NCBI RefSeq assembly: GCF_004000235.1
Contig: NZ_RCIO01000002.1
Location: 575,501-639,500 of the forward strand
DNA length: 64,000 bases
Direction of reading: 5' to 3'
DNA from: Mesorhizobium sp. Z1-4
GTDB lineage: Bacteria > Pseudomonadota > Alphaproteobacteria > Rhizobiales > Rhizobiaceae
Shown in pieces: positions 17,525-25,944 of this stretch. The stretch's first letter is position 1; every line of letters starts with the position of its first letter. Both the position numbers and the translations under genes were made by a program. The notes below the pieces were generated by a model. That model was not told the DNA's origin. It worked only from the letters and a program-made list of their open reading frames with translations, and ran no database searches.

Positions 17525-17870
17525 CTGTCACCTCTGACACGTACACCGGCTCAACGTTGCGATAGCGATCGATGTTGATCACTTCACCGGTACTATCATC
17601 GATCATGCTTTCTGGCACATCTAGCGGGCTCGCGAACGTAGCCAATGACGCTTTCGTTCCAGGCGAAACGACACGATATACGACGTGCAGATTTCCTTCT
17701 GCCACGCGCAATGCCAATGCTTCGAGGAGTTCTGCCTCGCTTGGAGCACCCACGAGGTCTTTAAGGCGGTTTAACGTAAGCTCGCGATATTTCTCGGCAT
17801 CGCGGAGCTTGTCGACCTCTCGCTCAAGGCGCTCTTCCCATTCTTCCTTTCGATGCCATCCGAAAATCAT
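17514..17870 (-). CDS. Hypothetical protein, middle gene of unknown three-gene operon
   Basis: 118 residues. The N-terminal 35 residues are strongly charged and probably coiled coil (WHRKEEWEERLEREVDKLRD); the rest is mixed alpha/beta (NLHVVYRVVSPGTKASLATF). No cysteines or known catalytic motifs. Its ATG overlaps the stop codon of the upstream 344-residue gene by four bases (ATGA), and its own end overlaps the membrane-protein gene by 11 bp. The size and coiled coil fit an adaptor between the other two proteins. Function unknown. Confidence 0.75.
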   Translation of the reverse strand: MIFGWHRKEEWEERLEREVDKLRDAEKYRELTLNRLKDLVGAPSEAELLEALALRVAEGNLHVVYRVVSPGTKASLATFASPLDVPESMIDDSTGEVINIDRYRNVEPVYVSEVTGAQ

Positions 17871-18901
17871 TTCTCGTGGTTTACCTCTAGGATTGCACTT
17901 AGCACCCTGTCGTATTCGTCCCTTGTAAGCCCTGCGGTGAAGATAATTTCATTCACGTCTTCTGAAATTATCGCATTGATTTTCTTAACTTTTCCGTACT
18001 GATAAGAAACGCGAACTTTTTCACAATACGCATCGGGGTCGCCAACGGTAAACTGTTTGATCACCTCGGTCATAACTTCAGACGAGAGGATGCCGCCCAG
18101 TTCAGCCTGTGAACTCGATTGAATTCGATCACCTCGATCGTTCTTGTGTTGCGTCTCATAAAGTTCAAAGTTCTCGGCCACCTTTTGCTCTTTTTGCATT
18201 TTTGAAAACGCGTTTTTTGCAGGTGCTAAGCTAAGCTCTCCCATCGGCGCACTTTGCAGAAGGCCGTCAAGTCGGTTCAGCAGGGCATTGGCTGTGCCGG
18301 TGTACGAAATAGGTGGCTCAGTCCGTGGCGCAAGCCGCGCCTCGACCAACCCATTTGAATGCACCTTCAGCACGTCTACAGCACGATATGGCACACGCGG
18401 CGCGACGTAAACCTCCTGCCCGTCGATCTGGGTCAACAACCCTCGCTGTCGTCGATACTCGGTCCTTGCAGTCTTGACGATTAGTGCATCGGCGTCATTG
18501 CCATCACCGACACGAACCTCGATCACTAATGGGCTCTTGGGGTAGGCGTCAAAGACGTACTCACCCGCTCCAGGGAAACCCTTAGCCCTGGCCCACGCTT
18601 CGACGGCTGATGACTTAATGGAGTTCCTTACCTCGTCGAGACGCTCTTTAGGAAATTGATAGAGACGTACGTGTTTGTTGCCATGCTCCTCTGCCTCTCG
18701 AACAAGTCCAATTAGTTCCTCCCGTGATATCAAACCGTCCGCAAGCGCAGGTCCGACCCTCGTTTTGAGCATGTTCGCCCAACTGGAAGCGGAATACGAA
18801 ACTCGCTTTTCCTGCAAGAACGCCCTGACTGCCGCCAAAGTCGTTTGGCTCTCCAAGACCTCAAAAAGCTCCTGTGTTTCATCGGCCACGTCCATGTTCA
18901 T
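17867..18901 (-). CDS. Hypothetical protein, first gene of unknown three-gene operon
   Basis: 344 residues. The N-terminal 100 residues are helical, with a recognisable-looking but unassigned segment GNKHVRLYQFPKE at about 74-86; the middle part is beta-rich (about 120-210) and the last 100 residues are mixed. No Walker, nuclease, TIR, toxin or protease motif was found by eye. It overlaps the next gene by four bases. It probably starts the transcript, since 63 bp of free sequence precede it and the next upstream gene is a separate secreted-protein gene. Function unknown; a sensor or DNA/RNA-binding role is possible but unsupported. Confidence 0.75.
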   Translation of the reverse strand: MNMDVADETQELFEVLESQTTLAAVRAFLQEKRVSYSASSWANMLKTRVGPALADGLISREELIGLVREAEEHGNKHVRLYQFPKERLDEVRNSIKSSAVEAWARAKGFPGAGEYVFDAYPKSPLVIEVRVGDGNDADALIVKTARTEYRRQRGLLTQIDGQEVYVAPRVPYRAVDVLKVHSNGLVEARLAPRTEPPISYTGTANALLNRLDGLLQSAPMGELSLAPAKNAFSKMQKEQKVAENFELYETQHKNDRGDRIQSSSQAELGGILSSEVMTEVIKQFTVGDPDAYCEKVRVSYQYGKVKKINAIISEDVNEIIFTAGLTRDEYDRVLSAILEVNHEK

Positions 18902-18964
18902 CCTATTCCCACCCGCTTCCGACTGTTTGAGGCAAGCTCATAAAAAAATTCTCCAGCGAGGTCG

Positions 18965-19462
18965 TCAATTACAATACTCCGGCAAGGCATAGACTGCCGC
19001 AAGGTCTCTGCCATTTGCCCGCGCGCTTGTTTCGACCTCGGCGTAGCGGCCGCGTGAATAGGCTGGACAGTCGCGCGCTTTACCGCTCGATACTTGATAC
19101 TCACCGATGTCGACCGATCCGGCATAGCAAATACCAGCCGGCCGCCCGGTTCTGCCGGCCGTTGTGCCATCGAGGTGACAAACAATCATTTGACCATCTG
19201 CGATCTGCTGGAGGTTTTTGGTCGAGCTATCGCCACCTAACTCGCCTATCTCAGGCGCTGCGATACCCTGGAGCCTAACTTCGACATTACCAAATAGGAT
19301 GCCATCTCCATCCGCTACCTTGGCGATGCCGGAGAGAACCGCGACAATTCTATATTCGTCAGCGAATAGTGGTCCGGCAACGAAGCAGACAATAGCTTGC
19401 GCAAAAAGCGCAGCTTTCAAATTTGCGCTAACAGTCCTGAGACGGCAAGTATCTTCCGGCAT
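18965..19462 (-). CDS. Secreted thermonuclease-like (SNase-fold) protein
   Basis: 165 residues with a hydrophobic N-terminal segment (about 15-33) ending in ADEY, consistent with export. The SNase-like core VADGDGILFGNVEVRLQGIAAPE is visible at about residues 49-71 (given here in parts: VADGDG, EVRLQGIAAPE). The calcium/catalytic Asp of RLxGIDAPE is Ala68 here, whereas R63 and E71 remain. It may therefore be catalytically weak or use the fold for binding. Four cysteines in the mature part could form disulfides. Not clearly in an operon: it is 63 bp upstream of the three-gene operon and 70 bp downstream of another secreted-protein gene. Confidence 0.65.
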   Translation of the reverse strand: MPEDTCRLRTVSANLKAALFAQAIVCFVAGPLFADEYRIVAVLSGIAKVADGDGILFGNVEVRLQGIAAPEIGELGGDSSTKNLQQIADGQMIVCHLDGTTAGRTGRPAGICYAGSVDIGEYQVSSGKARDCPAYSRGRYAEVETSARANGRDLAAVYALPEYCN

Positions 19463-19532
19463 CTGGATGCATCCCTCAAATAACTCCTCTTATTCTGGGT
19501 CAGCTATAACATCTAGAAGAGGCAAGGTCGCG

Positions 19533-20093
19533 TCATTCGCGTGCAGTAACATATGCGGACAAAAACTGCCGCATTAGAGTTTCTGCCACATCACCCAACT
19601 CGTCGACCAGAGAAGGTCCTAGTGTACCGTTGTACGAGAAGTAATTCGACCAAACAGGAACATCCGCCATTTTCGATTGTTTTCCCTCACAGTCATAGCT
19701 CTCTAAGCAAAGCAGGTCGCCATAATCTCCCTCGGCTGATATTGTCACCTGCCCGCCAGCAGCACCAATCTCTGAAGAGGCTGAGAGTTGTACATTGAGG
19801 GTCAACGGAAACACAAAACCACGCTTGTTGATTTCGAGGTACCGAATAACCCCTTCGCAGTTCCCGCAGTTAATGGTTTCGATCGGTAGCGACGCGGTCA
19901 GTAGTGAGAAGCGATTTCCGATATCGTCACACAAGTCGATCAGGAATTGGCTACCTTCCTTCATCTCACACTTGAATACGAGAACGTCCCAGCCACTCAG
20001 GTTACGGCGGTGGAATTCCTCGATCGTAAGGGATTGCGCAGGAGATAGTGCGACCCAGGAAAGAGGTGCTGCGAGGGCAAGCTGTCTGAGCAC
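19533..20093 (-). CDS. Secreted hypothetical protein
   Basis: 186 residues from a GTG with GAGGAAG just upstream. The N-terminus MLRQLALAAPLSWVALSPAQS reads as a signal peptide. The mature part holds six cysteines (for example FKCEMKEG, DLCDD, NCGNCEG, LLCLESYDCEG), which fits an exported disulfide-bonded protein. No family recognised. It is on the same strand as the SNase-like gene, 70 bp away, so the two may form a small secreted pair. Confidence 0.6.
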   Translation of the reverse strand: MLRQLALAAPLSWVALSPAQSLTIEEFHRRNLSGWDVLVFKCEMKEGSQFLIDLCDDIGNRFSLLTASLPIETINCGNCEGVIRYLEINKRGFVFPLTLNVQLSASSEIGAAGGQVTISAEGDYGDLLCLESYDCEGKQSKMADVPVWSNYFSYNGTLGPSLVDELGDVAETLMRQFLSAYVTARE

Positions 20094-20498
20094 TGCTTCT
20101 TCCTCAAATCAAAGTGGATAAGCCTCTCTTCTATCAGGCCGATCTCCAGTTGCAGCATCGTATGTGGCTCGTGTTGCTCGATCAATACGGCTCGACCTTG
20201 GCTCTGTGCGAACTGGCAAGATGTGAATTGACTGTCCGATACTTTGCACGCAGCAGGTATAGGTGCTAGTGATTGGTACCTTTTGGTGCGATCGGCCAAG
20301 TAAGATCAAAGACTTACGGGAGTGAGCAACATTCCCTCCTCCGCTACCAGCTGACGGCCGGCAATGGGGGCAAATCTCGGGACGAGCCCTAGAACCTCGC
20401 GGCTGTCCACCGTGAAGACCCTATTTCTTACTCAACAGCGAGCTTGCCTATGCTGTGACAGTGTCGCAGCATTGCATATCAGTCGTCATGGAAATGAG
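20094..20498. other. 405-bp intergenic region, nothing recognised
   Basis: Lies between the divergent secreted-protein gene and the HTH gene before the integrase. Short open frames exist on both strands but have no ribosome sites, signal peptides or plausible composition. It presumably holds the promoter for the HTH-integrase pair. No repeats found by eye. Confidence 0.5.
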
Positions 20499-20849
20499 AT
20501 GTCGCTATTCAGATTGGTATCAGCTAGCCAGAGGCTCAAAGAGGAACTTAGGAGAAGAGAGCCGCATCGGTTCGTTACAAGCGCTGACGATGTCCTCTTC
20601 GTTGAAAATGTTGCGCACATGCTTGGCTGCTCAGTCGATCACGTGCGCAGAATTCCGCGTATTGAGTTGCCGACATCACGGCAGGGACGTCGAGTAGTTT
20701 ATTTGCGGGAAGACGTTGTCAACTACATCCGACGTCATCGAAATAGCGGCCCGCGCTTGCGTCATGAAAAGGCTTTATGGTCGGACAAGTCAGACGCCGA
20801 CGGGAACTATGACCCGGTTGCTGCAGTTCGATGTCGTCCAAAGAAGTAG
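20499..20849 (+). CDS. Small HTH protein, probable excisionase
   Basis: 116 residues from the ATG at 20499; the frame is open further upstream, but the product becomes protein-like only from MSLFRLVSASQ. Residues about 28-80 form a winged HTH of the MerR/excisionase kind: FVENVAHMLGCSVDHVRRIPRIELPTSR and then RRVVYLREDVVNYIRRHR. It overlaps the integrase start by 19 bp, the usual arrangement for a recombination directionality factor or integrase regulator. Confidence 0.7.
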   Translation: MSLFRLVSASQRLKEELRRREPHRFVTSADDVLFVENVAHMLGCSVDHVRRIPRIELPTSRQGRRVVYLREDVVNYIRRHRNSGPRLRHEKALWSDKSDADGNYDPVAAVRCRPKK

Positions 20850-22024
20850 ATGCCATGGCATTGTCGAAGAAGATATCGATAGGGCCTCTGACGATCCGCG
20901 AACACCTGAGGAATGGCACTAAATCTGGCTCGTGGCAGCTAGATATCCCACCGCACCTGAGCGGTACTGGCAAACGAAAACGCACTTCTTTTGCAGCGAA
21001 GAGGGATGCAGAAAACGCCGCCAAGCGACTACTGCGTAACGCCGACCTAAGGAAGACCGCGTTTAACGATGGTGCTGTTCCAGCAGGCATTACCTTCAAG
21101 GAAATATCTGAGCTTTGGGTCGAGTTCCAAAAGGGGCGCGTTGATACGGGAAAGAAACGGCAATCTAGCTTGGAAACTAATGCCTTCCAGTTGCGGGCGC
21201 TCTTGCGCTTCTTTGGTACGTCAGATGCCGGCACAATTTCGGAAGCTAACGTTACCGAATACCAGAAGGCCAGACTGGAGGAAGGAAGGCGTCCTAGGAC
21301 GATTAATTCCGAACTCGCGACATTCAAGCAAGTTCTCTCGTGGGCCAAGAAACGCAGAATGATCCGTTCTGTGCCGGAATACGAGGCTATCCCTAGTCAG
21401 GCGCCCCGCCTGGATTTGCCAACAATAGACGAAGTTGCGGCGATATTAGCGAACATCCCGGACCGCCGGATAGCTGCGCTAGTCAGAACAATCGCCGAAA
21501 CGGGACTGCGAAAAGGCGAAGTGTTGGCGTTGAGGTGGACTGACCTTGACCATCAAAAGAAGGCCATTCTTGTGCGTCCTCACGAGAGCTTCACGCCGAA
21601 GACCTACCACAGCCATAGAGATGTGTTCGTTTCCGGTCAGTTGCTTGAAGAGCTTGTAGGACTTCCCAAACTCTCTGATCTCGTTTTCCCGGGAAGGGGA
21701 GGTGTGAAGCGTACGAGCATAGCGAAGTCACTGAGGAATGCAGTCGTTGCCGCCGGAATTTTTCGTGATGGAGAACCAATGCACTTGAACCTCCATATGC
21801 TGCGCAAGGCGCATGCCACGTGGCAGGCTATGAAGGGAACGGACCCTTCGGTGTTGCAAGTTAGGCTCGGTCATGCCCCGGGGTCACGAGTAACGCAGCA
21901 GGTGTACGTTCACGCAACCCAAGCCGCGCAACGGCAGGCGACGATTGACATTCCGTCGAAGGGCAGGTTGGCAACAAATGGCAACAGCGGCGATTTGGAC
22001 GCCACTATCCCGAAGGACGCTTGA
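20831..22024 (+). CDS. Tyrosine-type site-specific integrase of the island
   Basis: 397 residues. An N-terminal arm-binding region (about 15-80) is followed by a SAM-like core-binding domain (about 88-180) and the catalytic domain with R227 (TGLRKGEVLALRW), H322-x-x-R325 (HMLRKAHATW), H348 (RLGHAPGS) and the nucleophile Y359 (QQVYVH). All tetrad residues are intact. It reads toward the tRNA gene and ends 27 bp before the right attachment repeat; its last codons overlap one of the candidate arm sites (21968-21987). It would catalyse integration into tRNA-Val and excision. An ATG at 20855 is an alternative start. Confidence 0.95.
   Translation: MSSKEVDAMALSKKISIGPLTIREHLRNGTKSGSWQLDIPPHLSGTGKRKRTSFAAKRDAENAAKRLLRNADLRKTAFNDGAVPAGITFKEISELWVEFQKGRVDTGKKRQSSLETNAFQLRALLRFFGTSDAGTISEANVTEYQKARLEEGRRPRTINSELATFKQVLSWAKKRRMIRSVPEYEAIPSQAPRLDLPTIDEVAAILANIPDRRIAALVRTIAETGLRKGEVLALRWTDLDHQKKAILVRPHESFTPKTYHSHRDVFVSGQLLEELVGLPKLSDLVFPGRGGVKRTSIAKSLRNAVVAAGIFRDGEPMHLNLHMLRKAHATWQAMKGTDPSVLQVRLGHAPGSRVTQQVYVHATQAAQRQATIDIPSKGRLATNGNSGDLDATIPKDA
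21968..21987 (+). repeat. Candidate integrase arm-type site, right end
   Basis: TTGGCAACAAATGGCAACAG, 18 of 20 positions identical to the left-end site at 9574-9593, same orientation, with two TGGCAACA units 11 bp apart. It lies inside the 3' end of the integrase gene, 65 bp from the right attachment repeat. Confidence 0.6.
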
Positions 22025-22051
22025 AATCTAGTTCGTTGAAACTATTGAGAT

Positions 22052-22132
<81 letters not shown>

Positions 22133-22204
22133 ATCCGAGGCGCGCTTACAGCATACCGGCTGGTCGCGGTCAATAGATGCGTCTGTGCAATGGCCGGCCG
22201 CTGG

Positions 22205-22567
22205 TCAGGCCGCTGCCAGCATGCGGTCGACCTCATTGACGAGATCGCGCAGATGGAACGGCTTGGAGAGGATTTTGGCATCCTTCGGCGCGTTCGAGTC
22301 CGGGTTCAGGGCAACGGCGGCAAATCCGGTGATGAACATCACCTTGAGGTCGGGATCGAGTTCTGTGGCGCGCCGCGCGAGTTCGATGCCGTCCATTTCC
22401 GGCATCACGATGTCGGTCAGAAGGAGGGAGAAGGCTTCCTCGCGCAGTCTTTCATACGCAGACGCCCCATTGTCGAAGTCGACCACGTCGTGCCCCGCCC
22501 GTTCCAGCGCCTTGACCAGAAAGCGGCGCATATCCTCGTCATCTTCCGCAAGGAGAATTCGTGCCAT
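22205..22567 (-). CDS. cpdR: Single-domain response regulator CpdR
   Basis: 120 residues, a stand-alone receiver domain. MARILLAEDDEDMRRFLVKA at the N-terminus gives the acidic pocket, D52 in LLTDIVMPEMDG is the phosphoacceptor, and K near residue 104 (ILSKPFH) completes the site. Sequence features such as MFITGFAAVALNPDS match CpdR of rhizobia and Caulobacter, which when dephosphorylated primes ClpXP for degradation of CtrA-pathway proteins during the cell cycle. ATGs at 22573 and 22567 are both possible. It is divergent from the N-formylglutamate amidohydrolase gene, a conserved arrangement in this order. Confidence 0.9.
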   Translation of the reverse strand: MARILLAEDDEDMRRFLVKALERAGHDVVDFDNGASAYERLREEAFSLLLTDIVMPEMDGIELARRATELDPDLKVMFITGFAAVALNPDSNAPKDAKILSKPFHLRDLVNEVDRMLAAA

Positions 22568-22768
22568 TGCCATTTCCGACAGCTTGATACCTTTCGGGCG
22601 GTCGCGCCCGTTAACCATACCGCTATATGTGCGGTGTCAGGTAAACATCAAGTGAATGGGAAGGCGCTGCCGCCATAGTGTTGTTTCTTTGCCCCATCAA
22701 GCGCGGCTGGACAGTGGCTGCGATATTGGGCACGCTCCGATCGTGGAACGGGACGACAAGGGTATGAG

Positions 22769-23659
22769 ATGACGGCAGCCAGCGATTTCGCCTCCGTTGC
22801 GCCCTTCACGGTGGAGGAGGCGGCGGAGCAGCGCGTGCCCTTCGTGTTCAACTCACCGCATAGCGGCCGGTTCTATCCTGACAGATTTCTGGCAATGGCG
22901 AAGCTCGACGCCGATACGATTCGCAGGTCGGAGGACTGCTTCGTGGATCAGCTGTTCGGCGGTGTGGTGCGGCTGGGTGCGCCGCTTCTTTCCGCCAATT
23001 TCCCGCGCGCATATCTCGACGCCAACCGCGAACCCTGGGAACTCGATCCGCGGATGTTTTCGCAGCCGCTGCCGTCCTTCGCGAACGTTCGTTCGCCGCG
23101 CGTTGCGGGCGGGCTGGGCACCGTCCCGCGTCTTGTCGGCGAGGGGCTCGACATTTACGGCGGCAAGCTGCCGCTGCAGGAAGCGGCGGAACGCATCGAG
23201 TATCTGTACAAGCCGTACCACGAGACGCTGAAACGGCTGGTTGCGCAGACACATGCCAGGTTCGGTTATGCCGTGCTTGTCGATTGTCATTCGATGCCGG
23301 CCAGCATCCGCGTAGGCGACAGCGGCGTCCGGCCCGATTTCATTGTTGGCGACCGCTTCGGCGCTTCGGCGTCGGCCGCGCTTACGGAGCATGCAATCGA
23401 CGTGCTTGCCGAGATGGGCTATACGGTCGCGCACAACAAGCCCTATGCGGGCGGGTTTATCACCGAACATTACGGGCGTCCGGCACGCGGCCTCCACGCA
23501 CTTCAGATCGAGGTCAATCGCGGCCTGTATCTGAATGAACGGACATACGAGAAAACAAGCGGTTATGCCGCATTGGCGCATGATCTGACGCGTTTCGCGG
23601 CAGAACTCACCACATTACCCGACGCCTATCTCGAGGCAGCACCTCTGGCTGCCGAATAG
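22769..23659 (+). CDS. N-formylglutamate amidohydrolase
   Basis: 296 residues. It hydrolyses N-formyl-L-glutamate to formate and glutamate, the last step of one histidine-utilisation route, although many family members act in unknown contexts. FVFNSPHSGRFYPD near residue 26, EDCFVDQLF, LDANREPWELD and DCHSMP are family signatures with metal-binding residues. No other hut genes are near; instead it sits between cpdR and hisN. Function assigned by family only. Confidence 0.85.
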   Translation: MTAASDFASVAPFTVEEAAEQRVPFVFNSPHSGRFYPDRFLAMAKLDADTIRRSEDCFVDQLFGGVVRLGAPLLSANFPRAYLDANREPWELDPRMFSQPLPSFANVRSPRVAGGLGTVPRLVGEGLDIYGGKLPLQEAAERIEYLYKPYHETLKRLVAQTHARFGYAVLVDCHSMPASIRVGDSGVRPDFIVGDRFGASASAALTEHAIDVLAEMGYTVAHNKPYAGGFITEHYGRPARGLHALQIEVNRGLYLNERTYEKTSGYAALAHDLTRFAAELTTLPDAYLEAAPLAAE

Positions 23660-23760
23660 GCGCCGGGCACTCAGGAAAAAACACGGCATGGCACGGAGCT
23701 CCCGCCTCGAGCCTGCATGCGAATCGCGTAGATGAGGCGGACTACCGAAAGGCGCTAACA

Positions 23761-24537
23761 GTGAACGACATGCTGGAATTCATGCGCAGCCTCGCAGCGG
23801 CTGCGGAGGCCGAGACCATGCCACGGTTTCGGCAACTGCCGGCCGTGGTCAACAAGCTGGGCAGCGGGTTCGACCCCGTTACAGAGGCTGACCGCGAAGC
23901 CGAACGCGCCATCCGCGCGCTGATTGGCGAGACGTTTCCGGACGATGGGATCCTGGGCGAAGAGTTCGGCCTCGCCAATGCGGACGCACTGCGCCAGTGG
24001 ATCATAGACCCTATCGACGGCACGCGGGCGTTCATTTCCGGTATTCCGCTCTGGGGCACACTTGTCGGGCTGACGTCTGGCGGCCGGGCTGTCGCGGGAA
24101 TGATGTCGCAGCCCTTCACCGGCGAACTCTATCTGGCCAATGACAGCGGTGCCTTCCTCGAACACCGGCAGGGCAAGCAGCGGCTTTCAACCAGCCGGGT
24201 GGACAACCTGTCGGAAGCGACGATGTGCACCACAACTCCGGCGCTATTCAGCCCGACCCAGCGCGAGGCCTATGACCGTCTGGAAAACGAGGTTCGCCTC
24301 GCCCGGTACGGCACCGATTGCTACGCATATGCGATGCTGGCGTCGGGCCATGTCGATCTGGTCGTGGAGCCGGGGCTCAACGCTTACGACATCGCTGCTT
24401 TGATCCCCATCATCGAGCAGGCAGGCGGCGTGGTCACCACGTTCGACGGCGGGCGTCCCGAAAATGGCGGCAATATCATCGCTGCCGCCAACGCCCGGCT
24501 TCACGAACAGGCGAGGGCGTTCATCGCCAATGTGTAA
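23761..24537 (+). CDS. hisN: Histidinol-phosphatase of the inositol-monophosphatase family
   Basis: 258 residues from a GTG. Mg-dependent phosphatase: GEEFGL (Glu metal ligand), WIIDPIDGTRAFISG (DPIDGT metal site) and the C-terminal EPGLNAYDIAALIPIIEQAGG are all present. The ..TRAFISGIPLWGTLVGL form is typical of HisN, the bacterial histidinol-phosphatase that replaces HisB/HPP phosphatases in alphaproteobacteria and actinobacteria. Other IMPase roles cannot be fully excluded. It follows the N-formylglutamate amidohydrolase by 101 bp. Confidence 0.85.
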   Translation: MNDMLEFMRSLAAAAEAETMPRFRQLPAVVNKLGSGFDPVTEADREAERAIRALIGETFPDDGILGEEFGLANADALRQWIIDPIDGTRAFISGIPLWGTLVGLTSGGRAVAGMMSQPFTGELYLANDSGAFLEHRQGKQRLSTSRVDNLSEATMCTTTPALFSPTQREAYDRLENEVRLARYGTDCYAYAMLASGHVDLVVEPGLNAYDIAALIPIIEQAGGVVTTFDGGRPENGGNIIAAANARLHEQARAFIANV

Positions 24538-24542
24538 CCGGT

Positions 24543-25511
24543 TCAGAACGCGGCTTGGTCGGAGCCCGGGATAAAGGCATCGAACGCGGCAAGGACCTGC
24601 TCGCGATAGAGGTCTGTTTCCTGCAGCAACTCGTGACGCGCGCCATCGACGCTAAGCAGCGATCCCGACCGCAGCCGTTCCGCATAGTCTTCCGTCGCCG
24701 GTGTCGAGACCACTTCGTCCGACCCGGCGGCGACGAACAGGGTTGGAATGTGGATGCGGGCCATGAATGCGGGGTCGGTCACGTGCACGACTGCCTGGCA
24801 TACGGCGCGAATCCAGGCGACCGTGGGGCCACCCAATGCCAGTTCGGGATGCTCCTTGTAGATGAGCTGATTGCGGGCGAAGCGGGTCCGGTCGGTGGTC
24901 AGGAGATTGGTGGAGAAGGGCGGCGGTTCGGCGGGACGGGGTCCGGAGCCCAGATAGCGTTTCCCCATGCCGAAAAAATAGAGGACGCTTGCAATACGAT
25001 GCAGGCGCGACATGGAGACCGTATTCCTTGCGAATGCCAGCAGAGGGGCGGTCAGAACCATGCGGCGAATGCGATTGATCATCTGCGGCGCAGCAAGGAG
25101 CGCAATCAGCCCGCCCGTTGAATGCGCCATCGCGTAGTAGGGCGGCCGGCAATCGGGAAGCGCAACATTCTCGAAGATCTCTTCCAGGTCGCCGACATAG
25201 TGGTCGAAGCTGTCGATATAGCCCCGTTGCGGATCGGAGATCAGCCGGTCCGAACCGCCTTGGCCGCGCAGATCGTAGGTCAGTACGGCAAATCCGCGGG
25301 CTGCCAGGTCGGCGGCGGTTTCAAAGTACTTTTCGATGCATTCATTGCGACCCTGAATCAGGAGTACAGTGCCTTTCAGCGGCCTGCCGGTCGCCTCAAA
25401 TCGTGCATAGCGGATGATCTTGCCGTCGCGCATCGCGATCTTGCCCGGATGCGCCCTTGGCGGAACGGGGTTGCCGTCGGTTTCGAATAGCTGTCCCGCC
25501 TGCATTTCCAT
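24543..25511 (-). CDS. Alpha/beta hydrolase, lysophospholipase-like
   Basis: 322 residues from the ATG at 25511 (the frame continues to a GTG at 25613, but the extra 34 residues look unlike the family). Serine hydrolase fold: oxyanion region LLIQGRNECIEKY, nucleophile elbow AHSTGG in YYAMAHSTGGLIALL, acid in VAAGSDEVVS and catalytic His in DGARHELLQE. This is the PldB/monoglyceride-lipase branch (hydrolase_4). It is convergent with hisN, 5 bp between stop codons. The likely substrate is a lysophospholipid or monoacylglycerol in the membrane; not provable here. Confidence 0.87.
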   Translation of the reverse strand: MEMQAGQLFETDGNPVPPRAHPGKIAMRDGKIIRYARFEATGRPLKGTVLLIQGRNECIEKYFETAADLAARGFAVLTYDLRGQGGSDRLISDPQRGYIDSFDHYVGDLEEIFENVALPDCRPPYYAMAHSTGGLIALLAAPQMINRIRRMVLTAPLLAFARNTVSMSRLHRIASVLYFFGMGKRYLGSGPRPAEPPPFSTNLLTTDRTRFARNQLIYKEHPELALGGPTVAWIRAVCQAVVHVTDPAFMARIHIPTLFVAAGSDEVVSTPATEDYAERLRSGSLLSVDGARHELLQETDLYREQVLAAFDAFIPGSDQAAF

Positions 25512-25613
25512 TCGCAGCTTGTGCCTTGTTCGCGCCCTGAGACGATTGGAATAAAAGGAGGCGGGCGAAAACGCAAAGTCAATCGGCAGCCTGCTTGCCA
25601 GCGGAAGAATCAC

Positions 25614-25650
25614 GAAGGCCGGGCGGACCCTGCGGTGCCACCCGGCCTTC
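25614..25650. repeat. 10-bp stem inverted repeat
   Basis: GAAGGCCGGG (25614-25623) and CCCGGCCTTC (25641-25650) with a 17-bp loop, located in the spacer between the divergent hydrolase and hsp20 genes. There is no T-run, so the role is unclear: a leader structure of the hydrolase mRNA, or an unrelated palindrome. Confidence 0.45.
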
Positions 25651-25808
25651 TGTCGGTTCCGGGCGGAAGGGACGTTGCACCCGGTTCCGGCTCAAGAGGC
25701 GGCACTTCGGCCGCCGATCTCCAGCGTTGAAACAAATCTATCGGGGGCTGTGTGAACGGTTCCGGAAACCGGTGTTCATCTGCTGTTCATCGCCGGAATA
25801 TCGGAACT

Positions 25809-25837
25809 CTTGAAATGCCGGAACGGCACACCCAAAT
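25809..25837 (+). promoter_or_regulatory. Heat-shock (RpoH-type) promoter of hsp20
   Basis: CTTGAA at 25809-25814 and CCCAAAT at 25831-25837 with a 16-bp spacer, close to the RpoH pattern CTTGAA / CCCATnT. It would start transcription near 25845, leaving a leader of about 100 nt. Confidence 0.65.
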
Positions 25838-25844
25838 CATTGTC

Positions 25845-25944
25845 GTGGTCGCCAGGAAGGGGCCACTGACCCGTGCGAAACGGCCAAAGGCGCTTCGCTG
25901 AGAGGGTCAAACGCAAACATTGTTGCTTGAAAGAGGACAGACAT
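25845..25944 (+). promoter_or_regulatory. ROSE-type RNA thermometer in hsp20 leader
   Basis: The 3' end of the leader forms a small hairpin GUUGCUU-GAAA-GAGGAC (25922-25938) that masks the ribosome site AGAGGA. The pairing keeps the ROSE hallmark: U-U-G-C-U against A-G-G-A with a G-G mismatch. Further stems can be drawn upstream, for example CCGT/ACGG. This element is known in rhizobial small heat-shock genes, where heat opens the hairpin. Confidence 0.65.

Noticed and set aside
20109..20309. Minus-strand 66-codon frame in the gap before the excisionase-like gene
   Set aside because: No ribosome site, no recognisable features and an unlikely residue composition.
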